Source of the DNA: Lophius americanus
Lineage: Eukaryota; Chordata; Actinopteri; Lophiiformes; Lophiidae
Length of the DNA stretch: 64,000 nt
Assembly: GCA_037951165.1 (NCBI GenBank)
Contig: JBBDHG010000166.1
Location: 1,569,501-1,633,500, forward strand
Direction of reading: 5' to 3'
The position numbers and the translations under genes are program-made. The notes beneath the pieces were generated by a model. It was not told the origin of the DNA. It worked only from the letters and a program-made list of their open reading frames with translations, and ran no database searches. Below are positions 37,854 to 50,345 of this stretch, in pieces. Position 1 is the first letter of the stretch, and each line of letters opens with the position of its first letter.

Positions 37854-39329
37854 TATGCTCAAGCTCTAAAACAGGAGCCAGATTCAGACGACAGAAAGGA
37901 GTGGGTTAAAGTGAAATTCAGTATTTAAGGAAAATAATTCAAAAAGTTAGGGTCAGCTGTGGTGAGACCTAAAGATATAGATCCTTAAGCTGCGTGGAAT
38001 GAACAAAGAGAAAATCCATTTAGTCTGTTTGTACTGTAGATAAGATATATTGTATAAAATGAATTTCAATCTGAAAGGACTATCCTCTTGCACACTCGGG
38101 TCAAAGTTTCTGCTCATACCATTCTATTACCCTCACTATTCACACGTGCTCAGTCTCAGTCACCTGCTTCACGGTCTGGGGCATCAGTATTTCATCAGCT
38201 GCACTCATTCAGGTAACCTTATCCGTCCAATCACTGTCACACCTGCATGTTCAGCCCGTCACCTTCAGCTGCTGTCTTTATATACGACTCTCTCTCCATT
38301 CATCTAGTTATTCCCTCACACCTTCCCCATCGCCACTTAGTCTTCGCAGATCCATCAGCTTCATCGGCCTCAGCAGAGTTATCAGCCACCACCACCATTA
38401 TCTGATTCTGATCTGATACTTTCAAATCCACTGTGAATTGTATTTTAATTTTATTCTATTGCACTGTTTATGAATTTATGAATTTTATACTGTTTTTTTT
38501 TCTTTTAATATTCTGACTTAAATGCATTGTGAATTTAATTGTAATGGCTTTTCACTGCAAGTTAAGCATTTTTTTGCAAAAATAGTAAAACAAGCAAAGT
38601 TAAAAATGATTAGAAGGATTTTTGCACAACTGCAAAGTGTAAATAATACAATAAAAAACTATTTCCGTTTCAGGCTCCTGATGTGACCGTCAAACTTTCA
38701 CAGTTTTCTGTGGCAGGATAACAAGAAAAGAGCCGTACCAAATGTTATTAGGACCGCCTGAAGTCTGACCAGTCAGGTGTTACACTGTAAAAACGGGTCT
38801 ATTCTGCATGGAGGCAACTTTGGAACAAGAAGAGAGAACAGCGGAGATGAAATGAAATAGAACAGCAAAGTGTCACTCCTTCATTTAGAGGTGATCTCTA
38901 ATCAGAGTATAATAATACAATATTTCGCAGATATGAACCGACAATGCAGTCAACTTATTTCAAAGAAATAAGTTTTACAGGAAAAACTTACAAAACTTAT
39001 TACATTTATCCAGTAGTTATATTTCAGACAAAGCGAGATATTTGAAGTTACTTTGTGCTATAAGTTCTTTTTTTTGGCTGTTTGGGTCATAACTCTGTTT
39101 ATATTTTGGTTGTTTATTAGTTCTCCTTTCAAAATTAAGTTCTCTTTGTTATGTCATAATGGTTTTAGTCCCTGATTTTGACCTTAGTTTGAAAGTCATA
39201 ATTCTGTGTTTTTTGTTTATATGGTTTATTGTTTTAATTTGAAAGTGCGTTTCGATGTGTGAGGTCACACTTCCTGTGATCTGCTGTGTGTTATTAGGCC
39301 ATCCGTTTATCCTTTGTGTCTCATTTCTT
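37851..39329. other. Intergenic sequence, no gene seen
   Basis: The segment 38090-38400 is pyrimidine- and CA-rich in a way that recalls fish LTR or untranslated leader repeats, but I cannot assign it. The rest is AT-rich. Confidence 0.35.
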
Positions 39330-39545
39330 CACACTTCCTGTCTCAGTGTGTGTTTGTGTGTCTCTCCTCATTGATTGTCTACCTGTCTCACCTGCGTCTC
39401 CCTCCTCGACTCTCCCCAGCTGTCTCTCATTGTCTCGTTAGTCTGTGCTCTGGTTTCCTCCTGTGCCGGTTCATTCGTGATGAACGTGTCCCATCCTCCG
39501 TCCTCGTTTTTTCCCTGCGTAAGTTCATTCCATCTGTCTCAGCCT
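39330..39545 (+). repeat. Possible LTR-type repeat fragment
   Basis: Contains CATTGATTGTCTACCTGTCT, then TTGTCTCGTTAGTCTGTGCT, then TTCCTCCTGTGCCGGTTCATTC-like text. This mixture recalls LTRs of fish Ty3/gypsy elements. No paired LTR, primer binding site or target duplication was found, so the call is weak. Confidence 0.3.
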
Positions 39546-39789
39546 TGTTAATTCTGTACTCATTTTTTTTTTGTGGACTCTACAAAATATTCCAATTCCG
39601 CCTATGCAATCTGCTTTTTGATTATTTGCATTTTAGGATTGCCAATTTGATGTCTGACAAATGTCAGAGGGAAGGGAACGTGGGGTCTTCTAGAAAGCGG
39701 GTTTAGTGGAAAATTGGAGTTTTGTTAAACCTGAGATGAGGGAAACTTTGGGTTTTCCATCCAAGAAAGTTAGATAATTTTATCTCTTA

Positions 39790-40030
39790 GCCAGTTGCCA
39801 TGGTAACTTACTCTGTGAACCTTTTGTATTTTTTCTGAGTTTGAGAATTGACTCTCCCTAGCGACCAAAATATGCAAACAATCTTTCCCAAAATCAACCC
39901 AGTTCTTCCTCCTACTGAGGTTTATGAAATAACATTTGGAAATGATCCATGGAACAGTTGAGTTATCGCAGTAACATGGATGCTCTGAGGCGACGCAACA
40001 ATTCCGTAATATCCCCGACTTTTGAGGATA
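39790..40030 (-). repeat. Dispersed CACTAGGGGG-type repeat, copy 4 (minus)
   Basis: On the minus strand: AACTCAACTGTTCCATGGAT, then a GAGGAAGAACTGGGTTGAT block near 39900, then the core GGTCGCTAGGGAGAGTC near 39865. The core is mutated relative to the other copies. Confidence 0.65.
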
Positions 40031-41089
40031 TAATGATTAAAACTAAAGTTAGGCTAAATCATGAACCAAACTGGCGACCATCATGTTTTTGTTTTTTTTA
40101 ATTCAAATATCATCCCTGATACATGTAAGAACCGTTTTAATGCAGGCGATCAAAACTAAATCCATCTCACACTTGATAGAGATGGACGAGGATTGTAAAT
40201 TGAACAAACAGTTCTTGTTAGTTTTAGACACTGACTGCCGTCAAGACAAAAAGACCTGCAGTTGCACTCTCTATCAAAGCAGCAGGCTGCTGCAGGAGCT
40301 ACTCAAAAAGCCCCCGCGGTCTCACGCCAGGGGTCAGAGGTGTTGTCTGGCTTAGCTAAAATCCTCTTCTAACCCACCTCCCGCAGAGTCCGTGGGACAG
40401 TCAAGGACAGAGCCGGTCCCACCACTGCGAGGTAGAGTGAGATGAATGGACTGAGTCTCCAAGGCGACAAAATATATTTGAGTGAAAGAATAAAGGCTCA
40501 GAGAATGGATACACGCTCCGTTTTTATAAATAGTTTCATTTGTGAAAATAAATGCTTACGTCCCCGCGGCTAGCTGTTGCTGCTTGTCCGCCGAACGAAC
40601 CCGCAATGAAAGCCTTACTCTCGTGTGGTCGCTTATCAGACAGCGAGAGTAATAGGTCATGGCATTTTCCCAGGCATTTAAAGGTGGGACTTAAAACAAT
40701 TGATGGAAACAAAATTTGCCGACTGGCGTTTCTCAAAAACACTAATTAACGCTGTATCGCTTGTTAATTAGAATAGTGTACTGGAGCAGATATTTCACAG
40801 CTGAAACATTAAGTCAGTGTTCCCCGGTTGACAAACTATGTAATACCAACACCTCCTTATTATGGCCATAAAACAAACCTTGATGAAATCTTAATGAACT
40901 CATCGGCTTTGTAGAACTAATCTGACTCTTAATGAAAGTTTTTACTGGCCTGAGCTCAACGGTTAGCTAAAATCCATTAACAGGTGAACATGGTCTGCTA
41001 ATCCAATCACCATCAGACAAGAGTGATCGTGTTGTTAACGAGGTTATCAAAAGAATGCTCAGATTTTAACAAACACTAGATAACAAGAC
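40031..41089. other. Intergenic sequence, no gene seen
   Basis: Nothing recognised. The frame 40083-40355 has no family resemblance. Confidence 0.4.
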
Positions 41090-41350
41090 CATATCAGCCC
41101 TGTTTTGGCCTCTCCTCACTGGATACCAGCTAGTTTAAGAATTGATTTTAAGGCGGTTTTCTGGGTACTTTGAAGGATCTTCATGGATAAGCTACCAGCT
41201 CCATACACTGAGCTGCGCCACCCATATGAGACTCAGATCTTCAGAGCTCTGCTGGTTGTTCCTGAGTCCCACTTCAGGACAAAAGGTCACCGGCCTTTTT
41301 CGGTCCGGACCCCTCAGCTCTGGAACTACCTGCCTGTCCTTGTTTGGTCT
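41090..41350 (+). mobile_element. L2-like LINE C-terminal fragment
   Basis: The plus strand carries, in two frames, an LRIDFKAVFW-like block near 41130-41160, then LPAPYTELRHPYETQIFRAL, then LLVVPESHFRTKGHRPFSVR, then TPQLWNYLPV. This follows the fish L2/Rex1 pattern (RIDFK..., Y.ELL..Y.P.R.LRSS, LLVVP, F...APRLWNSLP). It is shifted in frame near 41165 and ends at 41350. Confidence 0.75.
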
Positions 41351-43369
41351 AAGCATTATATGTTTTTACCAGGAATAAAAACAAGAAACCATCCAAAGAC
41401 AGATTTTCAGTAAAATAAATCAAACTATTACTACTTATACTCAAAGGTCCTCTAACAGAAGCCTACCTTCAACAATGCTCTCATCTGACCCACTGGCACC
41501 ACACCAGTTGCAATAAGGGCTTTTTAAAGTCGATGCCCGATTACCAAGTGGCCTCAGCTGCAGCTTCTCTAATCATTTTCCTCATGAGTAAGACGTCCTG
41601 GGTGACATTCTGTATTTGAGTCGTTCATGTGACCAGAGACAAACAGCACAACCAGCATGAGAGTTACTGCTGGAATAAATACACTAGTTTGCTGTGGGGA
41701 ATATTTCTGTTTGCTAATCCGGTCTGGTTCATAAAAGGACACTCAAAAAGTTTGTGTGTTCCATCATGACACGTTGGAAAAAGCAATGAGCCACTCCTGC
41801 CGTTATTTCTGCTATGTCACTCAGCGTCTGCGCAGTCATCTGCAGCTGTCAGACATCAGGATGGACGGGGGCACCAGATCAGGGCCTTTAGTGGAAGACA
41901 CCACAGAAGAAGAAGAAAATGGACTAAAGCCAGAAGGAGGCAGGCTAGGCCCAGCAAGTACGTGAACGAACGTCAGTTCCATCCAGGTATTAAACATTCT
42001 ACCTGCTGCGCTTCACCGCCTCTCCTCGTGACTGTTGCATCCTTCTCTGCTAGAAGAAAACCTGTCTACTCACTCTCTAGAGGGGCTTCCACTCCAACCA
42101 GCTTCATTGACCCTCATTTTGACATGAGCGATAGAAAACCCATCAGCTGTGTCATCATTCAGATTTTTTGCACACACTAAAATATGGATACTGGTGTGCA
42201 AGTAAACCGAAAAACTATGTGTGAGAAAATGGGAAGTTGGTGCAAAACAGAGATTGTTTTATTTTTGTTTTCAAGATTTGTGGAAGGCAAACTTTCACAT
42301 TATCGTTGGCAGAGAAATGTGTGTTCCATTTGTCTTCTCTTTGTGTTCTGGCAGCTTTGTCCAATGTCTAGACTTTTTCCGTTTTGATGTTCTTTTCTGT
42401 GATGACTTTCTAAAGCATCCGTACTGATGAGGCAGCAGAACCGGGAACCGGTGCCTTTTTTTGTTAAACTCGGCCATTGTGTCTGTTTATCTTGGGGAAA
42501 CATTTGTTTCTGCACAAGATTTTTAAAAATTGTCTGATCATGCTGGAGAAAAATGTTGCACTCAGAGCTGAATGAAGGCGGTCTTGAAAGACTAGTGCTG
42601 CACTGTTCTGCAGAATTAGACCCTGCAGACTTGAGCCTGCATGAAGAGAGATAAAATGGACCACTGCATGATCAGAGTCGCTAATATCTGCAGCAGCGGT
42701 CGACATAAACCGGAAACGTATTTTGGATTTCTTGTTGCTTTTATTATTTTTTAATTTCTCTCGTTTTAAAATGCACGCATTTGTGGTGCAATGGAGATCG
42801 CAAAGCCCTCATAAATGAACAGCTTCACTTTATTTTGTTTTTCTTAAATGCCCCTTGATACTTATTAACAGTAATAGAAGCACAAATAAAAGATTTCCCT
42901 TGGAAAAGTAAAATGTCTGCTTCGGTAAATTGACCTCACTAAATTTCTAACACAGCTATAGCTGTCCTGACTAGTATAAAGAAAGTTTGTCATCCAGAAC
43001 CTCATTTTTATTTAGTTACAACCTGGACGTACGGGATCTTATGGATGTAAAAATAAGAAATATAAGTATTTCTATTATGGAATGTATCAATGTACTCAAG
43101 TTTCTATTAATAAGTTCTAAAATATTATTTAGTATTTAAACTTAATGCTGCTTTATACTTCCAGTGCAATAGATTTCAAATGGAACCAGGCCTACTCAAC
43201 AGCAAAGATGTATCAATGAAAAGGTACATGCAACTCAATTATTAATATGAAATAAGCATTATGCTCTAAGATTGGATCCCATTGTAACTCAATAATGAAA
43301 ACGCAAAAATAAAATCATATGAAAGAATTTAGACACAATTGGACTTATAGTTGGGATGTTATGCAGGAG
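41351..43369. other. Intergenic sequence, no gene seen
   Basis: No recognised gene. It becomes AT-rich after 42720. Confidence 0.4.
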
Positions 43370-43880
43370 AAACTGTGTTTTCCACAAAAAGCTCCCCCTA
43401 ATGAATCAAATATGAACTAATATAGTGAAATAATGTTTATGGGAGAGAGATATTTTTTTGAAGATTCATATGAACCAAATCGGACATAATCATAATTTAT
43501 GACATAATTGCACATAAGCGCTAGGGTTGGGAAGTAATAGTAGACAAAACATGTTTCTTGCAACAACAACCCTAGCCTGTGAAATATGTACAATAACATT
43601 AAAATATGAAAAATAATAAGATTCATATAAACCAAATATGGACTACTGCAACAACTGTTGAGAAATCATGGCCTGAAAAACGGTGATTTTGAAGATACAG
43701 CTAAAAAATATGCAACTGATCAATACAGTCCTTCCTCCAATAAGGCCTATGGGGGTGTAAAATTAGAAAATGGTCTATGAAATAGATTTGAGTTATTGTG
43801 TTAACAGAAAAGATCTACACAGATGCAGCCGCAATGACGTTTCCATAATATCCTTTGGGGATAATATGGAATTATTCTTT
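43370..43880 (-). repeat. Dispersed CACTAGGGGG-type repeat, copy 5 (minus), longest single copy
   Basis: The minus strand contains AACTCAAATCTATTTCATAG near 43780, a GGAGGAAGGACTGTATTGAT block near 43735, CAGGCCATGATTTCTCAAC near 43665, and the second core TTAGGGGGAGCTTTTTGTGG near 43385-43404. The first core is decayed. It spans about 500 bp and seems to hold more than one unit. Confidence 0.65.
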
Positions 43881-44964
43881 TTGGGGCTGTGGTTGTCAGT
43901 CTGGAACTGAACTTATTTTCTGTTATCATAGAAATGTAAGCTTCAACACCGCATTTCATCACAAGAAGAAGCTATTAAATTAACTTCTGAACTGATACCT
44001 CAAACCATCTCTACTGGACTATATGAAAAATGAAATGACCAAAAACACATCATTGTTGCTTCTTGTCTGTCTCCTTCAGAATAGAAGCACAAACATTGTC
44101 TACATCCCCCAAGTTGTCATTACCACAGTGACTGCATACTTTAATATTTACCCATAAATAGTAGCAATTCCCAAAAATTGGTTTCATACTATGGATGATT
44201 TCAGATATACGGTGCGGACATGGAAGTAAAGACACTTCCAGGTGTGCATGAAATTAAAATTTTCCTTCGCTACGCCTTATGGGATACAGAGAAAAACAAA
44301 CACATCAGCACAATGTACACTTAACACTGTTACACACCGTCGGCTCGGTCTATTGAATGAACTCATGCGTGTCGTAAACATCCACATTTGTTGTGGCGCT
44401 AGCATGAAACTCATGAAACTGCTCCACCTACAAAACACACTCAAACCGAAAATGATCCGCAAAACTCACACTTCCTGCAGAACTCCTTCCTAGGCTCATC
44501 GTGCAACTTTGAAAAAAATCCGCAGCTGTTTTAGCGGACTTCAAAGTTCACGTGCTTCGCCTGGGCAAAACATAGCGAGTGTGTGGCCATTACACTCACC
44601 AGCCATGCTCCAGTCGGCTTGTTTGGGTTCTCCTGTTTCGATTCCCTACACACCTTAGCCAAATGATGGTCCATTACTCTTTGCATAGGAGTCCAACGGA
44701 ATTGATCACGGATCACGTTTCACTTCGACGTGTCCCATCTCCTCATGCAGTTCTCCCCGTAGATCGTCCGATGGAATGTGGTCTGTAGTTGCTACCAGTA
44801 CTGCTTTGCGCCCGACCCAACGCCCATCCCTGCAACTGGTGAACTCACAGGGTGGCGGCTCCATTAAGCCTCCTCGGGCAAAGCCCGGCCAAGCCCCTTG
44901 GAAAGAATAACCGAAAGAATGATGTCACAGATAGGCAGCTTAAATAAGTTTTCCCCCGTTGGGT
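43881..44964. other. Intergenic sequence, possible old LINE debris
   Basis: The stretch 44830-44890 (TCCTCGGGCAAAGCCCGGCC) vaguely recalls 5' parts of fish LINEs. No motif is firm enough to call. Confidence 0.25.
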
Positions 44965-45240
44965 CGCTGGGCTCAGAGATAAGATGTGGATCTAGGAGTG
45001 TTCTCCCTCATTCCACAGTGAAGCTGTGGAACATCTGATCTGCGCCCATTCTTGAATGTTTTGAATCTTTGTTGAAGACCCATCTCATTTCTTTGGTCTT
45101 CCCTATGAGATGAGAATGATGGTATCCCAACATCATTGATCATTATTATTATGTTGTATCGCTGTTTTGTGTTGTGCCTTTGGTCAACCCTGGTTGTTTT
45201 CAAATGTACCACAGAAATGAAATTTGACTTGACTGATTAG
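44965..45240 (+). mobile_element. LINE 3' end, Rex1/L2-like
   Basis: The text TTCCACAGTGAAGCTGTGGAACATCTGAT decays from an LWNxLP.xxR motif. It is followed by TTTTGAATCTTTGTTGAAGA and CCCATCTCATTTC (an F...LKTHLF remnant). The 3' UTR ends CAAATGTACCACAGAAATGA and then a run of TTGACTTGACT. That terminal TTGACTTGACT after an AAATAAA-like stretch is typical of fish LINE 3' ends. Confidence 0.6.
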
Positions 45241-45797
45241 GACGTAGGTGTCATCGTGCCCAAGATGTCAGCACCTTCCTCTAGATATCCTCCATACAGA
45301 TATCTGCCACTGGGGATGCTACTTGTTCATGCTCTACCTCATGCCCTACCCTGGTCTTCATCGGAGTTGATTTGGAGTGCTAGTTACCGTCATTGTTACC
45401 TCCGTACAGATATACTTCTCCATATCAAGAGACATTTGCGACGAGGCCATCAGCGTCTCAATTATTAATTCCAGGCTGATACTTTTCCCAAATCTGCAGG
45501 TGTGTTATGGCCCGGTGTGGCCTTTAAAAGATTTTTGTCAGTATAGAGAGTGAATTAGGTGGATGTTACACATGCTTAAATAAGTTGCCCACTTAATTTC
45601 TTAAATAAATCTAACTTTACAGAATACTTGTTCCTGGGGTGGTTTGTGGTCTTGACCCAGAACTGATGGAAACCAATTTTCCTGGTTGTGTCAGGTGCAG
45701 TACTTCATCGACCCCTGCTGGTAGGGGTCGCAATGCAGCACAAACAACCTCAACATCAAGGTAAACCCGAAGTGATGGATAAATCTGTATGTAAACC
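45241..45797. other. Intergenic sequence
   Basis: A small perfect hairpin (GACCCCT / AGGGGTC around GCTGGT) lies at 45710-45729. No gene seen. Confidence 0.45.
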
Positions 45798-46010
45798 CCT
45801 GTTTAGACTTGGTTTTGTAAATGCGTTTTGAGCAATCAGATCACAAGTGGGCAGAGGGACACATTTTTACACATTTTTTTAGTTTACACCTGTGTCTATA
45901 ATGCGTCCGACTTCTGTTCAGACTTCATATTTTTTGGGGCGCATATTATTATAATGTGAGAATTGACAGATCGTGATGAAAAATGAATTTTCAAACCAAG
46001 TCTAAACAGG
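45798..46010. mobile_element. MITE with 19-bp terminal inverted repeats
   Basis: The left end, CCTGTTTAGACTTGGTTTT (45798-45816), and the right end, CAAACCAAGTCTAAACAGG (45992-46010), are inverted repeats matching at 18 of 19 positions. Weaker inverted similarity continues inward for some 25 bases (AAATGCGTTTT versus AAATTCATTTT). The element is 213 bp and has no coding capacity, as expected of a non-autonomous DNA transposon. No clear target-site duplication is visible, so the superfamily stays open. Confidence 0.8.
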
Positions 46011-48906
46011 TTCTGTAAGATGGAAGAGCTTTTCCTGGTGTTGTTGTCAAGACTGATGTCATCCATGACAGGAATAGCCACCCTTGACCAATTTCCCTTC
46101 TGCAGACAGATGACAGTTCAATGATGTTCACTATAACCACTCTAGTCATTTTAGATTACCCCCCTGGTTTGAAAAGAACCTTTATGAAAGGATGACCAGT
46201 ACTCTGATTGCATTTTTCTCCGGTCTGGCCTCCAGGAATGACTGTTGTTACCTTCCAACTTTCGCCACACGCCTTTTTGTTATCCTGGTCACAGGCTCAA
46301 TGCAATTTGGACCGACACACTCGCTTCCTTAGAGTCATTGGAGAAGGCTTCTCTTACCACAACAAGTGAAACCTTTGTGTGCCGCTCCATCCCGTTCTTG
46401 CTCAGTTGCCGAATCACAATGATAAGTGGGTGGGCTACTCCTGGCTGATTAGAGATAAGCAACATATAAGCTCTAGATTTTGGCCCTGACCTTTGCTATT
46501 CTAACCGGGAAGATCTGGAGGAAGATGGAAGATCCCATCTTCATCCGTGTTCTGTAAACACACAATGAAGTAGGTTGGACTATTTTTTTTTTTTCACCGG
46601 CCTGACTGTTTAATAAAGCGCAAAATCTCTTCAACTGCCGACATCTTGTGCTTTACGGCTCTTAAGCTTCACATCTTCGCTGACTGCTCTTGAAACTCGA
46701 CTTTGTTTCCAGCTCCCATCAGAGCTGGAGACTGGTCTGCTACTGGTCTGCTTCGTTCGTCCTACAAGGAGTAGGTGAGTCTTTCTCAATCCGATCGAGG
46801 TGAGGCTTGAGACGGACTTTGATTCGGTCACTTATCACGCTGATGCTAACTGGCCTCTTCTGGATGATCTTTTGACTGCACTGTTCATTTCCCCTTTTTT
46901 CTTCTTCTTCTGCAAGTTACAACCATTCTTTTAGCTTCTTCGCTTTGAAGAGGACTTTTTTTAAGGAAACCGTCCTGTCCTAAATCTACTTAAATCTGGT
47001 ATAAATCAGTAGAGCGGTCCTCTTTGAAATGTCCCTTGAATATCTTCTTCCAGTGAAGAACATTGAGGGAACTTTTTATAGCGCTTTCTGTATAGCCTCT
47101 ACTATGAGATACAGTTCTTAAACTTAAACACACTTTTTTCTCTCACTGGTTTTACACTTTAATGTTAAATAATGTATTAGAACTTCTGCTAACTTAAAGT
47201 ATTCTAATGTAACAAAGTACCTTTAACCCAGTGACTCTCTCACTGTAAATCCCTCTGCTTCTAACAATTCTATATATTTATTATGTATTTTTCGACACAA
47301 CAAAGAGGAAAATTAAATGACTTTTATAATATGATGTAATTTATTAAACAAAAATGTAAAATAAATCTTGAATTCTCTACTTAATGGCACTTCTCTATGT
47401 CTGTTTACAACTGCTAGAAGTTTGATTTATGGAGCTGACGGTTGGCTTGAAGATGAATTGTTCACTCTTTCCAGAACCTCTTGTTCTATCACGCTCTGAC
47501 GTCATCTTCACGTGTGGCAGAAAAAGATCAGAAACTTTTGTCTGTTTTTGACTGGAAAACCATCAAAATGTTCCTTTTTTTGTCTGTTTGTTTCATGTAA
47601 ATTGGCAGAAAGAGGGTCTGTGGCAATTAGGTTTCTGTCAATAACGCATGACATTAGTGTTCAGGGTCATTAACACCAAACTGACCTTAGAGTTTGCTAG
47701 AATATACAAATCATCTCGTCATCTTAAGAAAATACCAGACGTCATGAAAGAAAGAAGAAAGATGGTGTTCTTTTGACCAAGTTGCTTTGAATACTTGTGT
47801 TTACAGCAGAAGAAAACAGCAGATAAGCGTTTTTCTTGACGCCCATTAAGCAGTCACTCCTCTATCCTTGTCCGCAGCTTTTAAAGTACACTGCAGGAAC
47901 TCTGTCAAAAGGATTCCTGCTCTGCAATTCCCGTTTGAAATGTAAAATAGCAAATCCATCAATACAGGAACGGAAATGTGTGAAACAAATTTACATTTCC
48001 TGGATGTGAAACCATCACAGCCCTCAGCTGCGTACTGTCTGTGGTTTGGCATGTTTTGTGCCTCCAGCAATGAAAAGCTTAGCCGTTAGAGACCCACAGT
48101 GCGAATGGTCAATATAACTGTCATTAAGGTTCTGCTTTTTGTTGTTTTTTTATAGTACAGAGATAAAAAAAATGCTGCAGCACTACATTTTGGTGAGGAA
48201 AACTTCACATTACCATTGACCTCTCACCTGCAGATATGAGAATGTCTTGAACTTTCTCCATCTTTCTGCAATCCATGTTTGTTTTTTTTACCTTCTGGAT
48301 TTATTTGTGTTATTTTGTTCGATCCGGGTCTTTGGGATTGTTTTTTCTCTTTGACTGGGCCTCATTTGGCCTCGTTCTTCTGACAGTACTTCAGTATTGG
48401 AGGCAGAAAATAATACAGAGACTTTATCTCTTGAACGTGACTGTACCGACAATGAACCTTGCCCAGCTCCTCATACCCACCACTGCCAAACTTTCACACC
48501 CCACTGTGTAGTTCAATGGAGGTCATGCTGAGAAATGCTGTGGAGGTCCCTCTGCCCTAGGGAATGGCGCCTCTGCTCTCAGGACAACATCATTTACATC
48601 AATCTAGTCTGGTTCCAAGTTGGCTTCCTGCCATAACCTGTTCTCTCTTTCTGAGTCTGTCCTGGCCAACACCTGTCTAGTCAGTTTGATTTCTTGACTA
48701 GCCCTGTGGTCAACATATTGTTGGGTCACTGAACCCTATTTTGCTGCCCAGAATCCACAGAGTGCTACCCACTTCTCCTAAGGGACGAAGAGGGGTTAAA
48801 CTCAGAATATCAAAGTCTCATATCAAACATGTACAATATCAAACATTGTACAACATGTAGAATAGTATGTGACAAATACATGATGTGTACCACGTCAGAA
48901 TAGTAC
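46011..48906. other. Intergenic sequence, no gene seen
   Basis: The segment 46090-46860 is of balanced composition but its frames have no recognisable similarity. A T run lies near 46582. Confidence 0.4.
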
Positions 48907-48928
48907 ACACACACACACACACACACAG
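48907..48928 (+). repeat. (CA)n microsatellite
   Basis: About 11 CA units. Confidence 0.9.
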
Positions 48929-49445
48929 TTCTATGGGGGGTCTCGAGGGGTTAAAGTACATAGTAAATATGTTGATCAGTGATCAAGGCAAAGAGAAACC
49001 ATCTCTCATTCTGTCAATACTTGTTTTGGCACCAGTGTGACTAACAGCAGGGCTGAATGTCTTTTGTCAGTAAATGAGAGTTTAATACGTCGCACCATGG
49101 AGATGGAACGCGGAGTGTGTGGATCCTGCTGAGTCCTTCATCAGTGACTTGCTTGTCACAGACGGCACCACATGAACCCATTCTCGTCTTCAGTGACAGG
49201 AGTCTGAAAGAGCATCAACCTCACACAACTATTACGGCGGCACAAATTGCTCTCCGGCGTACTTTCGTCAGAGATTGCACTCAAAAGTACCTGAAGGTAC
49301 AAATCTCCATTAAGATTCTCAGACAAGGGAAAAAAAGCTCATTTAATTTTATCCATTATTGGAAACCAAATTGATCTCAGAAATAAATGTCTTTTTATCA
49401 TTTCTGGCTGTTTTGGCTGAAGAGGGCTACCCACTTCTACATAGA

Positions 49446-49446
<1 letters not shown>
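48929..49446. other. Intergenic sequence, no gene seen
   Basis: No recognised element. Confidence 0.4.

Positions 49447-49490
<44 letters not shown>
49447..49490 (+). repeat. (CA)n microsatellite
   Basis: About 22 CA units, followed by TGTGTGT, so the end can fold back. Confidence 0.95.
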
Positions 49491-49492
<2 letters not shown>

Positions 49493-50064
49493 TGTGTTTA
49501 TGATAATAGTATGATAATTAATTAACTAATTTATATTATATATTATATATGTATTTATCCACTGAAAATATTAGTCATGATCTATATAGTAAACTATTTT
49601 ATTCTCATTTTGAAACAAAGGTGAGGATATTGAGGCTCATCATTCTTTTAAAGTATAACATATTTCATCTGATCTTTAATATTCTTTGCTCCGGCATGCA
49701 GGACTTTAAAACGTTTAAAATTGCAGCTCAGAAGATATTCACAATATGCTATTATTTCAAGATATTTGAGCTGTTAAAGTGAACAGAAAATGATGTCGGC
49801 TGTATTTAACATCACATCATATAAGCTAGCTAACATTAAGGTTGCTTGTTAGCGTGAAAGAGTTTATATTAGCCATCGTTCAAAGTTCCTGTGGTGCAAC
49901 ATATGACGGAATAGGTCTGTTCTTTCAGAAATGTGTGGTTTCCCAAAATTATTCGATTATATGCAGACATTTTATGAACCAATTAGCTTGCCTACTAACT
50001 TTCCTGCGTTGCTGCCAACTAGCTAGCATATTATGGAAGCATCATCGCCGCCACATCTGCTGTC
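49491..50064. other. Intergenic AT-rich sequence
   Basis: Includes several GCTAGCTAAC-like words near 49830 and 50020. No recognised gene. Confidence 0.4.
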
Positions 50065-50345
50065 AGCACAGATCTATCTTGTTAAGGCGATAGCTCCAAA
50101 ACTATTTCATGGATCATTTTCAAATTTTTTATACATACATAATCCTTGATGTGAGGAAGAGCTGGATTGATTTCGGGAAAGGTCCATTGTATATATCCGA
50201 CACTAGGGGGTGCTTTATCTACAAATGTTTATAATTTTTCTGCAACTGATTCGATTTAGCCCAAATACTTTCTCTAATCCTTCATCTTTTACTCACTAGA
50301 GGGAGTTTTTTATGAAAAATACTGTTTGACAGACATATTATCACG
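50065..50345 (+). repeat. Dispersed CACTAGGGGG-type repeat, copy 6
   Basis: GATAGCTCCAAAACTATTTC, then a GAGGAAGAGCTGGATTGATT block, then GGGAAAGGTCC, then the first core GACACTAGGGGGTGCTTT (50199-50216), then a second core CACTAGAGGGAGTT (50294-50307) followed by TATGAAAAATACTGTTTGAC. Both cores of the unit are well kept here. Confidence 0.85.

Noticed and set aside
46631..46831. Histone H3-like word RTKQT in a minus-strand frame
   Set aside because: Five residues only. The surrounding residues do not follow histone H3, so it is a chance match.
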